From positions 186,001-250,000 of the forward strand of contig LATX02000228.1 in assembly GCA_001466705.2 (NCBI GenBank): DNA of 64,000 nt. The letters run 5' to 3'. A program made the position numbers and the translations under genes. Position 1 is the first letter of the stretch, and every line of letters starts with the position of its first letter. Positions 22,407-35,098 of the stretch are shown piece by piece. Origin of the DNA: Moniliophthora roreri. Lineage: Eukaryota; Basidiomycota; Agaricomycetes; Agaricales; Marasmiaceae. A model generated the notes under the pieces. It ran no database searches. It was not told the origin of the DNA and saw only the letters and a list, made by a program, of their open reading frames with translations.

Positions 22407-25375
22407 TCAAACGACACCTTTGATCAACATCCCTTCCAATCTACAGTACTCGGGTACGAGCGCAGCATACGTCAAGAATGCATCAACGTCTGGCTCAGCT
22501 ACCTTTGCCAAACCCATCTGACCCTCTGATTCTCCGGTCTGAAGTGCCACAACGGGTGTTAGAGGAGTAGGATTCGTCGTTCCACTGGTGCTACTCGACG
22601 AAGCTGCATTGGGAGTAGTAGCAGAGGGGTTGCCAGGTTGCCCATTGGCGAGCGAACCATTCGATCCTGCATTGGGAATTCCATTACTGTTCGAGAGACC
22701 TGCAAGGCCCAAACCACTCAAACCCATGGCCGATCCTGATATACTAAGATCAGGCGTTGTGAAACCTGTGCTTCCGCTACTAACACTCCATGCACTGCCG
22801 CTACCACTGGTACTGGTGCTAAAGCCAGATCCTGAGGGTGTGAGACTTGATGGTGTGGTTACAGCAGCAGCATACTGCGCTTGACGGAGAGGTCCAAGTT
22901 CGTCTTCTTCTTCCTCAACGACAACCGAACTGCCGAGACCTCTTGGAACAGAGCTGAGTGGTGTTGTTGGTCCTGATGAGGAAGTACCAAAGATGCCTAT
23001 TCCTCCGGTAGGCATGGTGGTAGTAGGCGTTCCAGGGGCAGTGTTGCCGCTGGTACCTGAGGTTGAAGCGGATCCCGAAGTATTGGGAATGCCAACTTTG
23101 GAATGGTGTTGGCCTCCAATGAGGTTACTGTTGACATTCCGTAAGCTACTGTGAAGGTAGCAAAAGAAAAAAAAAAAAATCAAGTCATACCTAGGCATTT
23201 GTCCTCCGGTCGTAGCAGGCGACCCAACACTCGTACGGGCCCACGTCTGCCCAGACATCACCCACCTCCGCACCAGTATCTTCCTCATCTCATCCTCAAA
23301 GGTGGTAGTGGTGGTGGCAGCAGCAACTCCACCACGTCCCCAAGAAGGCGAAGCCACTCTATCACTCACAGGTGTCTGCGTACCCGTAGTACTCACAGAA
23401 GCACTTCTACTCCTTCCACCACCAACGACACCTGGTCCAGGTGCAACTCCAGATGTACCCAATCGAGACCAAACCCATCGACCGACCCAAGCCATTCCAA
23501 TGCCTGCTCGTGCAGGGTAGCCCTTACCAGGAGCGTTCCGTTGTGGGCTACCCCAAGGTAGTTGTACACCATCGACTTGCGTGGCAGGTACGTAAACGGG
23601 TGCATTAAACACGTCGCCTACGATGTTGGATATAGCGGGGAAGTTGGCGGCTGCGCCTGTAGATAGTATACGTTTGGGGAGGTGAGGTGGTGTAAGATTT
23701 GTCGGAACGAAAGGAAGGTATGGAGACGTTGGTGAGAGAAGCGTTGGTTGGGCAGGAGTACTTGGTGGTAATAAAGGCGTGGAAGGTTGAGGCGGTGGTG
23801 TCGATGAAGATGTGATGGGCGCAGTAGACTGGGGTGTGGTAGCACCAAAGATGCCTGTACCGACCATTCTACCCCAACGAACGCGGAAACTGAGGATCTG
23901 GGACTCAACGAGACATCTTGGGTTCGCGCGTAAGTCGCGGAACTCTTGGACTTTGACACCTGTTTCAAAGCTGAACGCCGTTAACCCTGGGATAAAAATA
24001 TCGATTGGTGAATAGTAAAGCTCACCGATAAATGCCTTTGACTCTTTCCAGGGGATACATATCACCCTGCAGATGCCAATACGAGAAGAGTTTATCGTCC
24101 AGACCAATCGATCCGCCAGGCGGAACGATAGCCACGAGCCTATCGAATGCACTCCAGGATTTGGTGTACATGTCACGCACGAGTGCTCTTGGTACATCTG
24201 CATTGCTGCGACGCGGATCAATACACTTGTTATTCGAGGGTCCAGACCGGAGGAGTACGTACCGACTCGTCAAAACCGCAACGTACCTCTTCCTCTCACC
24301 AGGCTCCTGCGCCGGATGAGGGTAGAGGTTGTACAGCCTCGTTGGCAAATAACTGACTGCAGGCGTCATCAGAGAATCCATCGGACCAAACGAGAGCACC
24401 GCGTCACAGGGTGAGGGACACAAGGACAAATAAGTCGCCAAGTAATCGCTCGTAAACGGTGTAACAATGGTGTCGGCTTCGAATCCAAATCTCTCTACGA
24501 GGTATCTGGAAACGTTTCCGATTTTACGTGCACCACCAGAGGTGTCTACTTCGCCTAACCAACCTCGAACACGACGACCTTCTTCACGGCTACCTCCTAC
24601 GATATCCAGTACATTTTCGTCCCAGAATCCGGCTGCATTTGGGTTGTGGACCCAAATTCCAGTCGCACATGCTTCTGATTCGCTCATCGGGACCCATTTG
24701 CCTGAGATCAAGCTAGCGAGGAAAGCCGACGCGAGTTGGACACGGCCGGTACGTGACCATACTTCCTGAGGCCAAATTTCACGGACCCGAAGCAGTTGAG
24801 CCGCCACGAGGCTGGCTGTAGCACATGTACCTACGCGTTGGGCCATGCGATCTGGGCCACCGAGAAGAGCTTCGATGGCCAAAGCATGGGTGTGTGAAGA
24901 AGTATCCTGAGCTGTAGGCGTGTTGGGAAGCGAAAATGATGGTGCAGGGAAGTGATTGTAAAAGGGTGCATGTGGGTCCAGAGATGAAAGCGATGGAATC
25001 GAGGTTGATTTCCACCAAACGAGAGCGTGTTGAGCACATCCAGAGATGGCCTTGATTCGTGAAATGAATGAAGTTTGGTGTAATTTATGGAGAAGCATAT
25101 CTAATGCCTTGATCCACATTTCTACAGGTGTTGTATACGCCTCTCCTGGTGTCGTGAATATGCCGCCTGTTGTTCTGCGCAAATCAAAATTGATAAAAAA
25201 GACAGATCCTCAAGAGACAGAATCTTAGGACTTACTGATATTCTGGCAGTTCTGTATCGAAATCGACGCATTCTACACCGACCAACTCGAGATTCTCATC
25301 CACGACCGTCGCTCGAATCTGATCAACAGCCAGCTCTACCCCCAGGAACAACGGTCCTCCAAATTTTGAAGCCAT
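22407..25375 (-). CDS. D-xylulose kinase (FGGY family) with large low-complexity inserts
   Basis: The start at 25375 gives MASKFGGPLFLGVELAVDQI, then, across an intron at about 25183-25238, QTTGGIFTTPGEAYTTPVEM, AISGCAQHALVWWKS, MAQRVGTCATASLVAAQLLR, WPQEVWSRTGRVQLASAFLA, MSESEACATGIWVHNPNAAG, ARKIGNVSRYLVERFGFEAD, SLCPSPCDAVLSFGPMDSLM: the FGGY N-terminal domain of xylulokinase, which phosphorylates D-xylulose with ATP to feed the pentose phosphate pathway. The C-terminal domain is present (LVESQILSFRVRWGRMVG, KRILSTGAAANFPAISNIVG, DVFNAPVYVPATQVDG, AFLTYAALVPEYCRLEGML) but is interrupted by Pro/Ser/Thr and Gly/Ser/Thr stretches. I estimate about 940 residues against roughly 550 usual. Introns near 24005-24022 and 23157-23197 keep the frame. 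Confidence 0.85.
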
Positions 25376-26925
<1,550 letters not shown>

Positions 26926-27268
26926 TAACAGCTCACACCCCTGGTTCAACTTCACACAGTTCAGTGCCATATAAGCTATCCAAACACTCACCGCGTGCGC
27001 CACAACTAGAAGTGGAAGGAGGCGGGAATAGAGAACTAGGAACACTGCTGGTCGATTTAGAAGGTGGGGCACGTCTAGATTGGAACCTGGGGTGAGAATC
27101 ATCACTAAGCTCCGGTATTCAACACTAGATAAGACGGCAGTTGAACACTGGCTTCAGACTGCAGAACAGCCCTATCTCCTGTCGACAAAGATCAAACCTG
27201 AGTGGGTGTTTTGCTCCTTCCACATTTCGATCACTGAACGTTGATTCGTTGACTTGTAATCCAGGATA

Positions 27269-28792
27269 ATGGCCTCACAATCCCCAGATACGAAGACCGG
27301 TGAAGATCAGCAAGTCGCCGCACCCCAGTGAGTCTTCCGTCACTTTGAAGTAAATCCGATCGTTGACTCGTATTTCAGAGGGGACGAGACAGTATTAGAT
27401 CTTCCAGTATTGGATTCGACTGTCTCGGACACCTTCAAAGTTGTTGTGACCAACGTCATAGCCTCCGTTCCCGTAGTCGGTGGCGCCCTCGCCGCCATCA
27501 TCAACCTACTTTGGCCTAATAGCTCCAGGGACATCTGGGCTGAGATTCGAAAAGAAGTCGAAGCCCTCATCAAACAGAAAATCGAAGAGGCAGTGTACAA
27601 TCTGATTGCGGCCAAGCTCCCTGGACTTAACAGCGCATCCAAGCTCTATCTCAACCTCGTCACGGGAAACGCCTCAGGCTTGACCATTCGCACCCAATGG
27701 ATTGCGACCAATACACTGTACACCGCCGCCGCATCCGAATTCATGAACTCCAATTACGAATGGGTGCTCGGACCTCTTTTCAGCATCTTTTCTGTGATGC
27801 ATATGACGCTTTTGCGTGACGCTGTGCTGCACGGCCAAAAGTGGGGCTGGTCGCAAGCTGACTACAAGGTGTATGCTCAGTTCACCAAGGACACGCTCAG
27901 CACGTACCTTGCCTACTATGACAAGGTGCTCAAGAATCGCTACGATGCGTTAGCTAAAAACCAACCCCCTAATGGTCAACACAAGACCGAGATATACCAG
28001 TACTGGTGGCCATACAACAACCAGTCCGTCATAGGCTTTGACGACTATCGCGTGCTCGTCAGGTACCTAGATCCCTTTGAACACCCCAACGCAACCCTAC
28101 CGTTCGAACTCCCGTTCCAAGATGTGTACAGTATGGCCTTTGGCACAGCTGATGATTGGGACGTGACGGCGAACAGCTGGGCTGGCTGGGTGACCACCCC
28201 CTGGAGCAACCCTCTCAGAGGACCCCGCGAGATTTACATCGAGTATTTCGACTCTGGTCCCCGGGTGCTTCAAGTTCGTCATGACGCCGGTACAGGACCA
28301 GTGATGTGGAGCGATCCTAACAGGCGGAAAGACGAGTACGGCATCATTACGAAGCCACAGAGTGGAGTAGAGAAAAAGACCTTCCAGCTTGGCTCCCTGT
28401 TCCACAATTACAATATTAAAGGTGCCATTGTCCGGAGGGGAAGCATCCCACTCGGGGTTACGCTCATTATGCGCGATAATTCGCAGGTGTTTTTGTGGGA
28501 CAAGAAATGGATTTCTGGGGGCATTCATATTCAAGTGATATACGAAGGACGCATGTTGACGACGTTCAACATGTGGACCCTTAGCAGGTTCTACAACAGC
28601 AGCCTCGGGTGTATCATATTTGGATTCAGTCGGGATCCCAGCGATATACCACTAATCCCCCTACGAGTTTTGTACGCTGCGTCCATCAACGAGCTTTCTC
28701 CCGAGTTGAAGAAGAGGATTACCGTTACTCCGGATATGAAGGAGGAGCGCAAGGAGTTTTGGCGTCACATCAGATCATATGGGAATGCTTGA
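27269..28792 (+). CDS. Delta-endotoxin (Cry) N-terminal domain-like protein
   Basis: Exon 1 (27269-27327) and exon 2 (27379-28792) join in frame across a GTGAGT...TTTCAG intron, giving about 490 residues. Residues around 30-100 carry the pattern of Cry toxin domain I, the helical pore-forming bundle: VPVVGGALAAIINLLWP, DIWAEIRKEVEALIKQKIEE and LPGLNSASKLY, matching the bacterial consensus of a hydrophobic helix ending in a WP turn, then a W, E.LI.Q.I motif and an L.GL..LY motif. The remainder (WGWSQADYKVYAQFTKDTLS, then beta-rich segments) is not recognised and does not show clear Cry domains II and III. No signal peptide. Fungal homologues of this N-terminal family exist and are usually explained by bacterial transfer; the activity of this one is unknown. 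Confidence 0.7.
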
Positions 28793-29148
28793 TATCGATA
28801 ATTTACGATTCTCCAAGGCTATTTATTGAATGTATTGAATGTAACTGTACAATGAATGAAATGTTTGACTGCCGTTCAGACCTGTAATCGCATGAGTCAG
28901 CCGCATTTGAAACATTGAATCTAAAATTCACTTGTAAGCCATTCATGCTATCGTCAATATTAATCGTGACGCAGTTCCTCCCTCTTCTTTTCGAGACGGA
29001 GGCTCTGCAGATCGTAGCGTACCGTGGACAGGGTGTATATTGACGACTTGCTGACAAAACCACTGACTGGTCCAGCGTACGGCACGATCCAGTTGGTCGA
29101 TTTCAAGATCGGTTCTCTTTAGGTTCCTCTACGTTACCCAGGGGGGAG
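28793..29148. other. 3' flank of the Cry-like gene up to the R1 repeat
   Basis: AT-rich, no coding frame of interest. The true left end of R1 may lie inside 29100-29148, but only the copy from 29149 on can be compared. Confidence 0.4.
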
Positions 29149-29939
29149 GCGGGCCGTGGTTCCGGAACACCGGGACGGTTGGTTGGTTGCCCAATGGCCG
29201 GCTTAAAAATTTTTCTTGAGCCAATTTTTTTCCAAACTTTGAACACTTTCTCAGTAACCAAAGGTTCTTTTATGACCACCTTCATAGCAGAAAGACTCAA
29301 ATTTGCTCCTATATGCCTTTTGGATGCTGGTCCAGATCAGTTTCCTGCCCACCCATGGTCCTTGGGGCTCACTCACAGGTATTTTAAGGGTTTGTGGTGG
29401 TTCAGCTGTATAGGACTGGGAGTTCTCCATAATAGAGTTACATTATGCACCTTCTTGAACCAACTTACACCCTGAATACACATATTATCCTTAGATCTTA
29501 GCAGATATCAATCCCTAGAGATTTGCAGTTGCTTGCTTGGGCTCCTGTACCTAGAATATAATGTAGATGAACCTTACAGACAGTTTGAGACATTCTACTG
29601 CAGACTTCGGTATATTGTGCTCGCACTTCGCTGAACCTAGCTAATGCGAAGGGGGAAGAGGACCAGCGCTAGTCAGGCGCTTGCTACTTAGCGCCTTCCA
29701 AAAAGGTGATGTCATGTGAACTACCTTCCATATATGGTAGTCAGTGGTTGGTTGGTTCACCGCGACGGTCCTTAAAAAAAAATTCGACCCCATGTACAAA
29801 AAAAAAAATTTCCCTCCCTCCTGACATTACCATTAGTTCAGATTGTGCAAGACCCATCTACTGGAGCTCATCACCAGCTTCAGTGAGTCATTGTCACTTT
29901 CCTTTCATATGCCAGCTGATAGAGAGCACAATCATTCAG

Positions 29940-29985
29940 CTCTTCTTCGATGACGAGCACCGGAATAAGGAAACTGAAGAATTGG
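29940..29985 (+). pseudogene. Captured exon of the MDP-1 gene in R1 copy a
   Basis: 46 of 46 bases equal exon 14468-14513 of the phosphatase gene, including its splice-site AG before and GGTGC after. Similarity continues into both flanking introns (GCTGATAG upstream, GACTCTCCTTTGC downstream). It codes for LFFDDEHRNKETEEL but has no partner exons. Confidence 0.9.
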
Positions 29986-30139
29986 GTGCATGAAACCTTG
30001 ACTCTCCTTTGCATCATCAGCAAAAACTGGTGAGTGGTATAGTGGGTTAGCAGGGGAAATGATGCCCGATACGTGTTGCCTATAAGTCCATTAGTGTTGT
30101 AACCACGTATATAAGACCCTGTTACTGTACCTTGAGAAT

Positions 30140-30330
30140 ACAACATGTATCATAACCCCCCATAACTGTGAATGAGGGTTATAACTGTGGATATAACCCC
30201 AACCATAACCCAGTTATAACCCCTCATAATAGCAATGGAGGGTTATAACACTGGGTGTAGCCAGAGTTGTAAACAGAGTTATAACCCCTCATAACTGTCA
30301 TGATGGGTTATAACCTTGCAGAGCTGTTAC
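30140..30330. repeat. Cluster of TTATAACC/GGTTATAA phrases in R1
   Basis: About ten short phrases in both orientations (CCCCATAACTG, GGGTTATAAC, ATATAACCCC), forming potential hairpins. The same cluster recurs at 30682-30790, 32695-32885 and 63260-63430. Copy b carries one extra 25-bp unit (32744-32786). Confidence 0.7.
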
Positions 30331-31049
30331 TAAGTAATATAATGTCTAAGTTTTGCTATAAGGCCTTGGGAAAGTACCTGTAAATTTAATTGCTGGGTGT
30401 TGCTGTCGACATCGTTTGAGCACGGTGGAGAAAATCAGACACAAGGTTGGACACGTGGGATTGGAGATTCGGAGTATCAGACCCAGCTGCTGGGCTCCTT
30501 GGAGTTGATTGTAAGACACGTCATCGCTTTTTGACCAGCTTTCACTCACGCTTCAACATTGTTCAAGTATCCAACATCTCCAATGCCCCTCAACAACAAA
30601 AAGACACCCCCATAACTCATGTGTCCAAAACTCTAAACCCTGGCCGGCCCTAAACTGGTCTGTGCACACTCTTAACTCTCNCTCATAATAGCAATGGAGG
30701 GTTATAACACTGGGTGTAGCCAGAGTTGTAAACAGAGTTATAACCCCTCATAACTGTCATGATGGGTTATAACCTTGCAGAGCCGTTACTGAGTAATATA
30801 ATGTCTAAGTTTTGCTATAAGGCCTTGGGAAAGTACTTGTAAATTTAATTGCTGGGTGTTGCTGTCGACATTGTTTGAGCACGGTGGAGAAAATCAGACG
30901 CAAGGTTGGACATGTGGGATCGGAGATTTGGAGTATCAGACCCAGCTGCTGGGCTCCTTGGAGTTGATTGTAAGACACATCATTGCTTTTTGACCAGCTT
31001 TCACTCACGCTTCAACATCGTTCAAGTATCCAACATCTCCAATGCCTCT

Positions 31050-31104
31050 GTTGTTGTTTTTCTGTGGGGGTATTGAGTACACAGGTTTTGAGATTTGGGA
31101 CCGG
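31050..31104. other. 55-bp in-place complement block within R1 copy a
   Basis: Flanks align without gaps to 30591-30645 (and to 33160s and 63700s), but within these 55 positions every base is the Watson-Crick complement of the sister base in the same left-to-right order. It starts GTTGTTG where the sisters read CAACAAC. It is not the reverse complement, so it is not an inversion. Confidence 0.9.
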
Positions 31105-31692
31105 AGCCCTAAACTGGTCTGTGCACACTCTTAATTCTCACATAAAGGTGGCCCAAGAATTCCCGGCACCCCAACATTCCTTTCTTCCCTTCTACCACCA
31201 TCTCCCCTTCTTCCTGCCCTTCCCCTCCCCCTTCCTGCCCCTACACATGCCCTTCTGACTCAATATTTGCTTTCTATGATCTACCCACAATATATTGACA
31301 CACCAAACACATCTTTTTGAGTAAGTATTTCAGTGCTTGTCTTTTTCATTGATGATGACTAATTCCTGTTCTATGCATTGTAGAGGCAGCTCAAAACTGG
31401 AACTAGCAATTACAACAGTTGGAACAGGGATGTCAGATAGTACTTAGGCTGACAGGTACATTCTTGCCCAGCTGGTCAGATTAATGATTCTTACACTGGA
31501 TCCAGCCTGACGCCAACATTCTCCTCACCTATTAAGATCTTGGCACATCAGACATGTACCCACACCCATGCCCATGTCCTGTATTCCAGCATTGTCCTAC
31601 ATCTCTGCTCACTTCACTCTGGTTCTCTCTGAGTCATGACCTGTGTATCACAATCTGTCATCATCTCAACATGCTGTCTTACCTGGCTCATN

Positions 31693-33801
31693 GCGGGCCG
31701 TGGTTCCGGAACACCGGGACGGTTGGTTGGTTGCCCAATGGCCGGCTTAAAAATTTTTCTTGAGCCAATTTTTTTCCAAACTTTGAACACTTTCTCAGTA
31801 ACCAAAGGTTCTTTTATGACCACCTTCATAGCAGAAAGACTCAAATTTGCTCCTATACGCCTTTTGGATGCTGGTCCAGATCAGTTTCCTGCCCACCCAT
31901 GGTCCTTGGGGCTCACTCACAGGTATTTTAAGGGTTTGTGGTGGTTTGGCTGTATAGGACTGGGAGTTCTCCATAATAGAGTTACATTATGCACCTTCTT
32001 GAACCAACTTACACCCTGAATACACATATTATCCTTAGATCTTAGCAGATATCAATCTCTAGAGATTTGCAGTTGCTTGCTTGGGCTCCTGTACCTAGAA
32101 TATAATGTAGATGAACCTTACAGACAGTTTGAGACATTCTACTGCAGACTTCAGTATATTGTGCTTGCACTTTGCTGAACCTAGCTAATGCAAAGGGGGA
32201 AGAGGACCAGTGCTAGTCAGGCACTTGCTACTTAGCGCCTTCCAAAAAGGTGATGTCATGTGAACTACCTTCCATATATGGTAGTCAGTAGTTGGTTGGT
32301 TCACCGTGATGGTCCTTAAAAAAAAAATTCGACCTCATGTACAAAAAAAAAAATTTCCCTCTCCCCTGACATTACCATTAGTTCAGATTGTGCAAGACCC
32401 ATCTACTGGAGCTCATCACCAGCTTCAGTGAGTCATTGTCACTTTCCTTTCATATGCCAGCTGATAGAGAGCACAATCATTCAGCTCTTCTTCGATGACG
32501 AGCACCGGAATAAGGAAACTGAAGAATTGGGTGCATGAAACCTTGACTCTCCTTTGCATCATCAGCAAAAACTGGTGAGTGGTATAGTGGGTTAGCAGGG
32601 GAAATGATGCCCGATACGTGTTGCCTATAAGTCCATTAGTGTTGTAACCACATATATAAGACCCCGTTACCGTACCTTGAGAATACAACGTGTATCATAA
32701 CCCCCCATGACTGTGAATGAGGGTTATAACTGTGGATATAACCCCAACTATAACTGTGGATATAACCCCAACTATAACCCAGTTATAACCCCTCATGATA
32801 GCAACAGAGGGTTATAACGCTAGGTGTAGCCAGAGTTGTAAACAGAGTTATAACCCCTCATAACTGTCATGATGGGTTATAACCTTGCAGAGCTGTTACT
32901 AAGTAATATAATGTCTAAGTTTTGCTATAAGGCCTTGGGAAAGTACTTGTAAATTTAATTGCTGGGTGTTGCTGTCGACATTGTTTGAGCACGGTGGAGA
33001 AAATCAGACACAAGGTTGGACACGTGGGATTGGAGATTCGGAGTATCAGACCCAGCTGCTGGGCTCCTTGGAGTTGATTGTAAGACACGTCATCGCTTTT
33101 TGACCAGCTTTCACTCACGCTTCAACATTGTTCAAGTATCCAACATCTCCAATGCCTCTCAACAACAAAAAGACACCCCCATAACTCATGTGTCCAAAAC
33201 TCTAAACCCTGGCCAGCCCTAAACTGGTCTGTGCACACTCTTAATTCTCACATAAAGGTGGCCCAAGAATTCCCGACACCCCAACATTTCTTTCTTCCCT
33301 TCTACCACCATCTCCCCTTCTTCCTGCACTTCCCCTCCCCCTTCCTGCCCCTACACATGCCCTTCTGACTTAATATTTGCTTTCTATGATCTACCCACAA
33401 TATATTGACGCACCAAACACATCTTTTTGAGTAAGTATTTCAGTGCTTGTCTTTTTCATTGATGATGACTAATTCCTGTTCTATGCATTGTAGAGGCAGC
33501 TCAAAACTGGAACTAGCAATTACAACAGTTGGAACAGGGATGTCAGATAGTACTTAGGCTGACAGGTACATTCTTGCCCAGCTGGTCAGATTAATGATTC
33601 TTACACTGGATCCAGCCTGACGCCAACATTCTCCTCACCTATTAAGATCTTGGCACATCAGACATGTACCCACACCCATGCCCATGTCCTGTATTCCAGC
33701 ATTGTCCTACATCTCTGCTCACTTCACTCTGGTTCTCTCTGAGTCATGACCTGTGTATCACAATCTGTCATCATCTCAACATGCTGTCTTACCTGGCTCA
33801 T
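31693..33801. mobile_element. R1 repeat, copy b
   Basis: Begins directly after the N at 31692 and follows copy a from 29149 onward without the internal 450-bp re-copy. It contains the same MDP-1 exon (32485-32530). Most base differences from copy a are C-to-T or G-to-A at CpG sites (for example six consecutive differences between 29605-29690 and the matching stretch 32150-32235). Confidence 0.65.
32485..32530 (+). pseudogene. Captured exon of the MDP-1 gene in R1 copy b
   Basis: Identical over 46 bases to 14468-14513 and to 29940-29985, with the same flanking intron fragments. Confidence 0.9.
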
Positions 33802-33921
33802 TGACGCTGTGAATTGTGCTCTTCGTTGTGTTTGTGCATCCTAGAGGTACAGTCATACCTCGTTTGTCAGAGCAACTTGCACTGACACATCTCAATAGTG
33901 CCACTGACATAAATGACCCTT

Positions 33922-35056
33922 TGTTGAGACAGAACAGAGACATAAAGCACAGTGGAGTGTGCTCAACTCACATTTGTACAAGAGCTTGCTAGAACCTTAA
34001 GAGTTGTAGAGGTGCAATGTGCAGAGTAGTCAATATAAATTGAACTAAGGAATGTAGCTACATACACACTTGCTTTTATACTACTCTAGAGAATAAGTTC
34101 CATGGATAAACAGTGAAACCTAGTAAGCTATGGATGTAAGCTACTGAATACTTGTGAGACAAAGTATCCAAGAATAATGTGTCTTGGAGAGACACAATAC
34201 AATCATCTGACAGTAGAAGAAGCTATACATGTGTTCTACNTTTTACTGATGAAGATAGCACCTTGGTTATCACTAAGCAATGGTAGTTTTGCTATAGGAT
34301 ATTCAATTTCAGAGAATAGGTTTATTATCCATTTGATCTGTCTAGCACAGTCAGATAAAGCCATATATTCAGCTTCAGTACTGGATAATGCTACAGATTT
34401 CTGTTTTTGAGAAACCCAGAAGACTGAAGCACAAGCGAAGTTAATGAGATAACCTGTTTGTGAGACTCTAGTGTCTTCATCTGTAGCCCAGTCAGAATCG
34501 GCATATGCTATGAAACCTTGTTCTCCTTCCTTATCTTTGTAAGTAAGAGAATATTTGTGGGTTCCAATTAGGTATTGAATGATGTATTTTGCTTTGTTGA
34601 GATGCTCCTGAGTAGGATTTGTCCCATATTGCGAATGTTTGATGACCGGAAAAGTGATATCTGGTCGGGTACCTAAGTATAAATATAGAAGTGATCTGAT
34701 CACTGATTGGAATTGGGATCTAATTGTAGAGTTCACTTCTTCTTTGTTAGCCGTAGGTTTGTAACCAGCAGGTAATGGAGTGCGAGTAGCATTGGCATTT
34801 TCCATACCAAAGTGTTTAATGATTTTCTCAAGATAGTCACTTAATAGAAGCTATACATGTGTTCTACATGAGTTCTACTGTATTGTGCATGAGGCTACAA
34901 TACTCCTACTGGATGAGGGAGCACTCCTATGACTATAGTGCAAGCTCTGGAGAAGTTCAGGAACATACTTTGTAAGTTCCGTAGTTGATCACAGACACAA
35001 GTAATACAATAACTAATGTGTCTAGTTTAGTATAGTACAGGTACAGTGCTTCAACA
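33922..35056 (-). repeat. 3' LTR of the copia element, interrupted by an N and re-copied RNase H sequence
   Basis: Starts TGTTGAGACAG and ends GTGCTTCAACA on the plus strand. Bases 34241 to about 34835 are not LTR: they repeat the RNase H region at 35307-35905 and follow the N at 34240. The real LTR is about 510 bp, judged from the intact solo copy at 44744. Confidence 0.75.
34241..34805 (-). pseudogene. Partial second copy of the copia RNase H region
   Basis: Encodes the same TRPDITFPVIKHSQYGTNPT, YADSDWATDEDTRVSQTGY and LSSTEAEYMALSDCARQ as the stretch at 35099, with small differences. It ends abruptly at the N. Probably an unmerged overlap or another copy of the family. Confidence 0.8.
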
Positions 35057-35067
35057 CTCCCCCTCAC
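35057..35067 (-). promoter_or_regulatory. Polypurine tract of the copia element
   Basis: On the minus strand GTGAGGGGGAG directly precedes the 3' LTR start (TGTTGAAGC), the expected position for plus-strand primer formation. Confidence 0.7.
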
Positions 35068-35098
35068 TAAGTTTGTGATAAACTTTGTAGTGATTGAG

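Larger units (their letters stand above)
29149..31691. mobile_element. R1 repeat, copy a (non-autonomous, carries a host exon)
   Basis: The sequence is repeated at 31693-33801 at high identity, and its right part again at 63129-64000. It holds no transposase or polymerase frame. Content in order: a GGTTGGTTGCCCAATGGCC segment, a captured MDP-1 exon (29940-29985), a block of TTATAACC-type phrases (30140-30330), then an AT/CT-rich right part. A single N at 30681 is followed by about 450 bp that repeat 30233-30680. No terminal inverted repeats could be defined. Gene-fragment capture with flanking intron sequence is reminiscent of Helitrons or other capturing elements, but no Helitron ends are visible. 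Confidence 0.6.

Noticed and set aside
31050..31104. Local inversion
   Set aside because: The block was compared with the reverse complement of its sisters and does not match; only the parallel complement fits.
29149..33801. Tandem array of R1 as a genuine biological duplication
   Set aside because: The second copy begins exactly at an N, so an unmerged assembly overlap is more likely.
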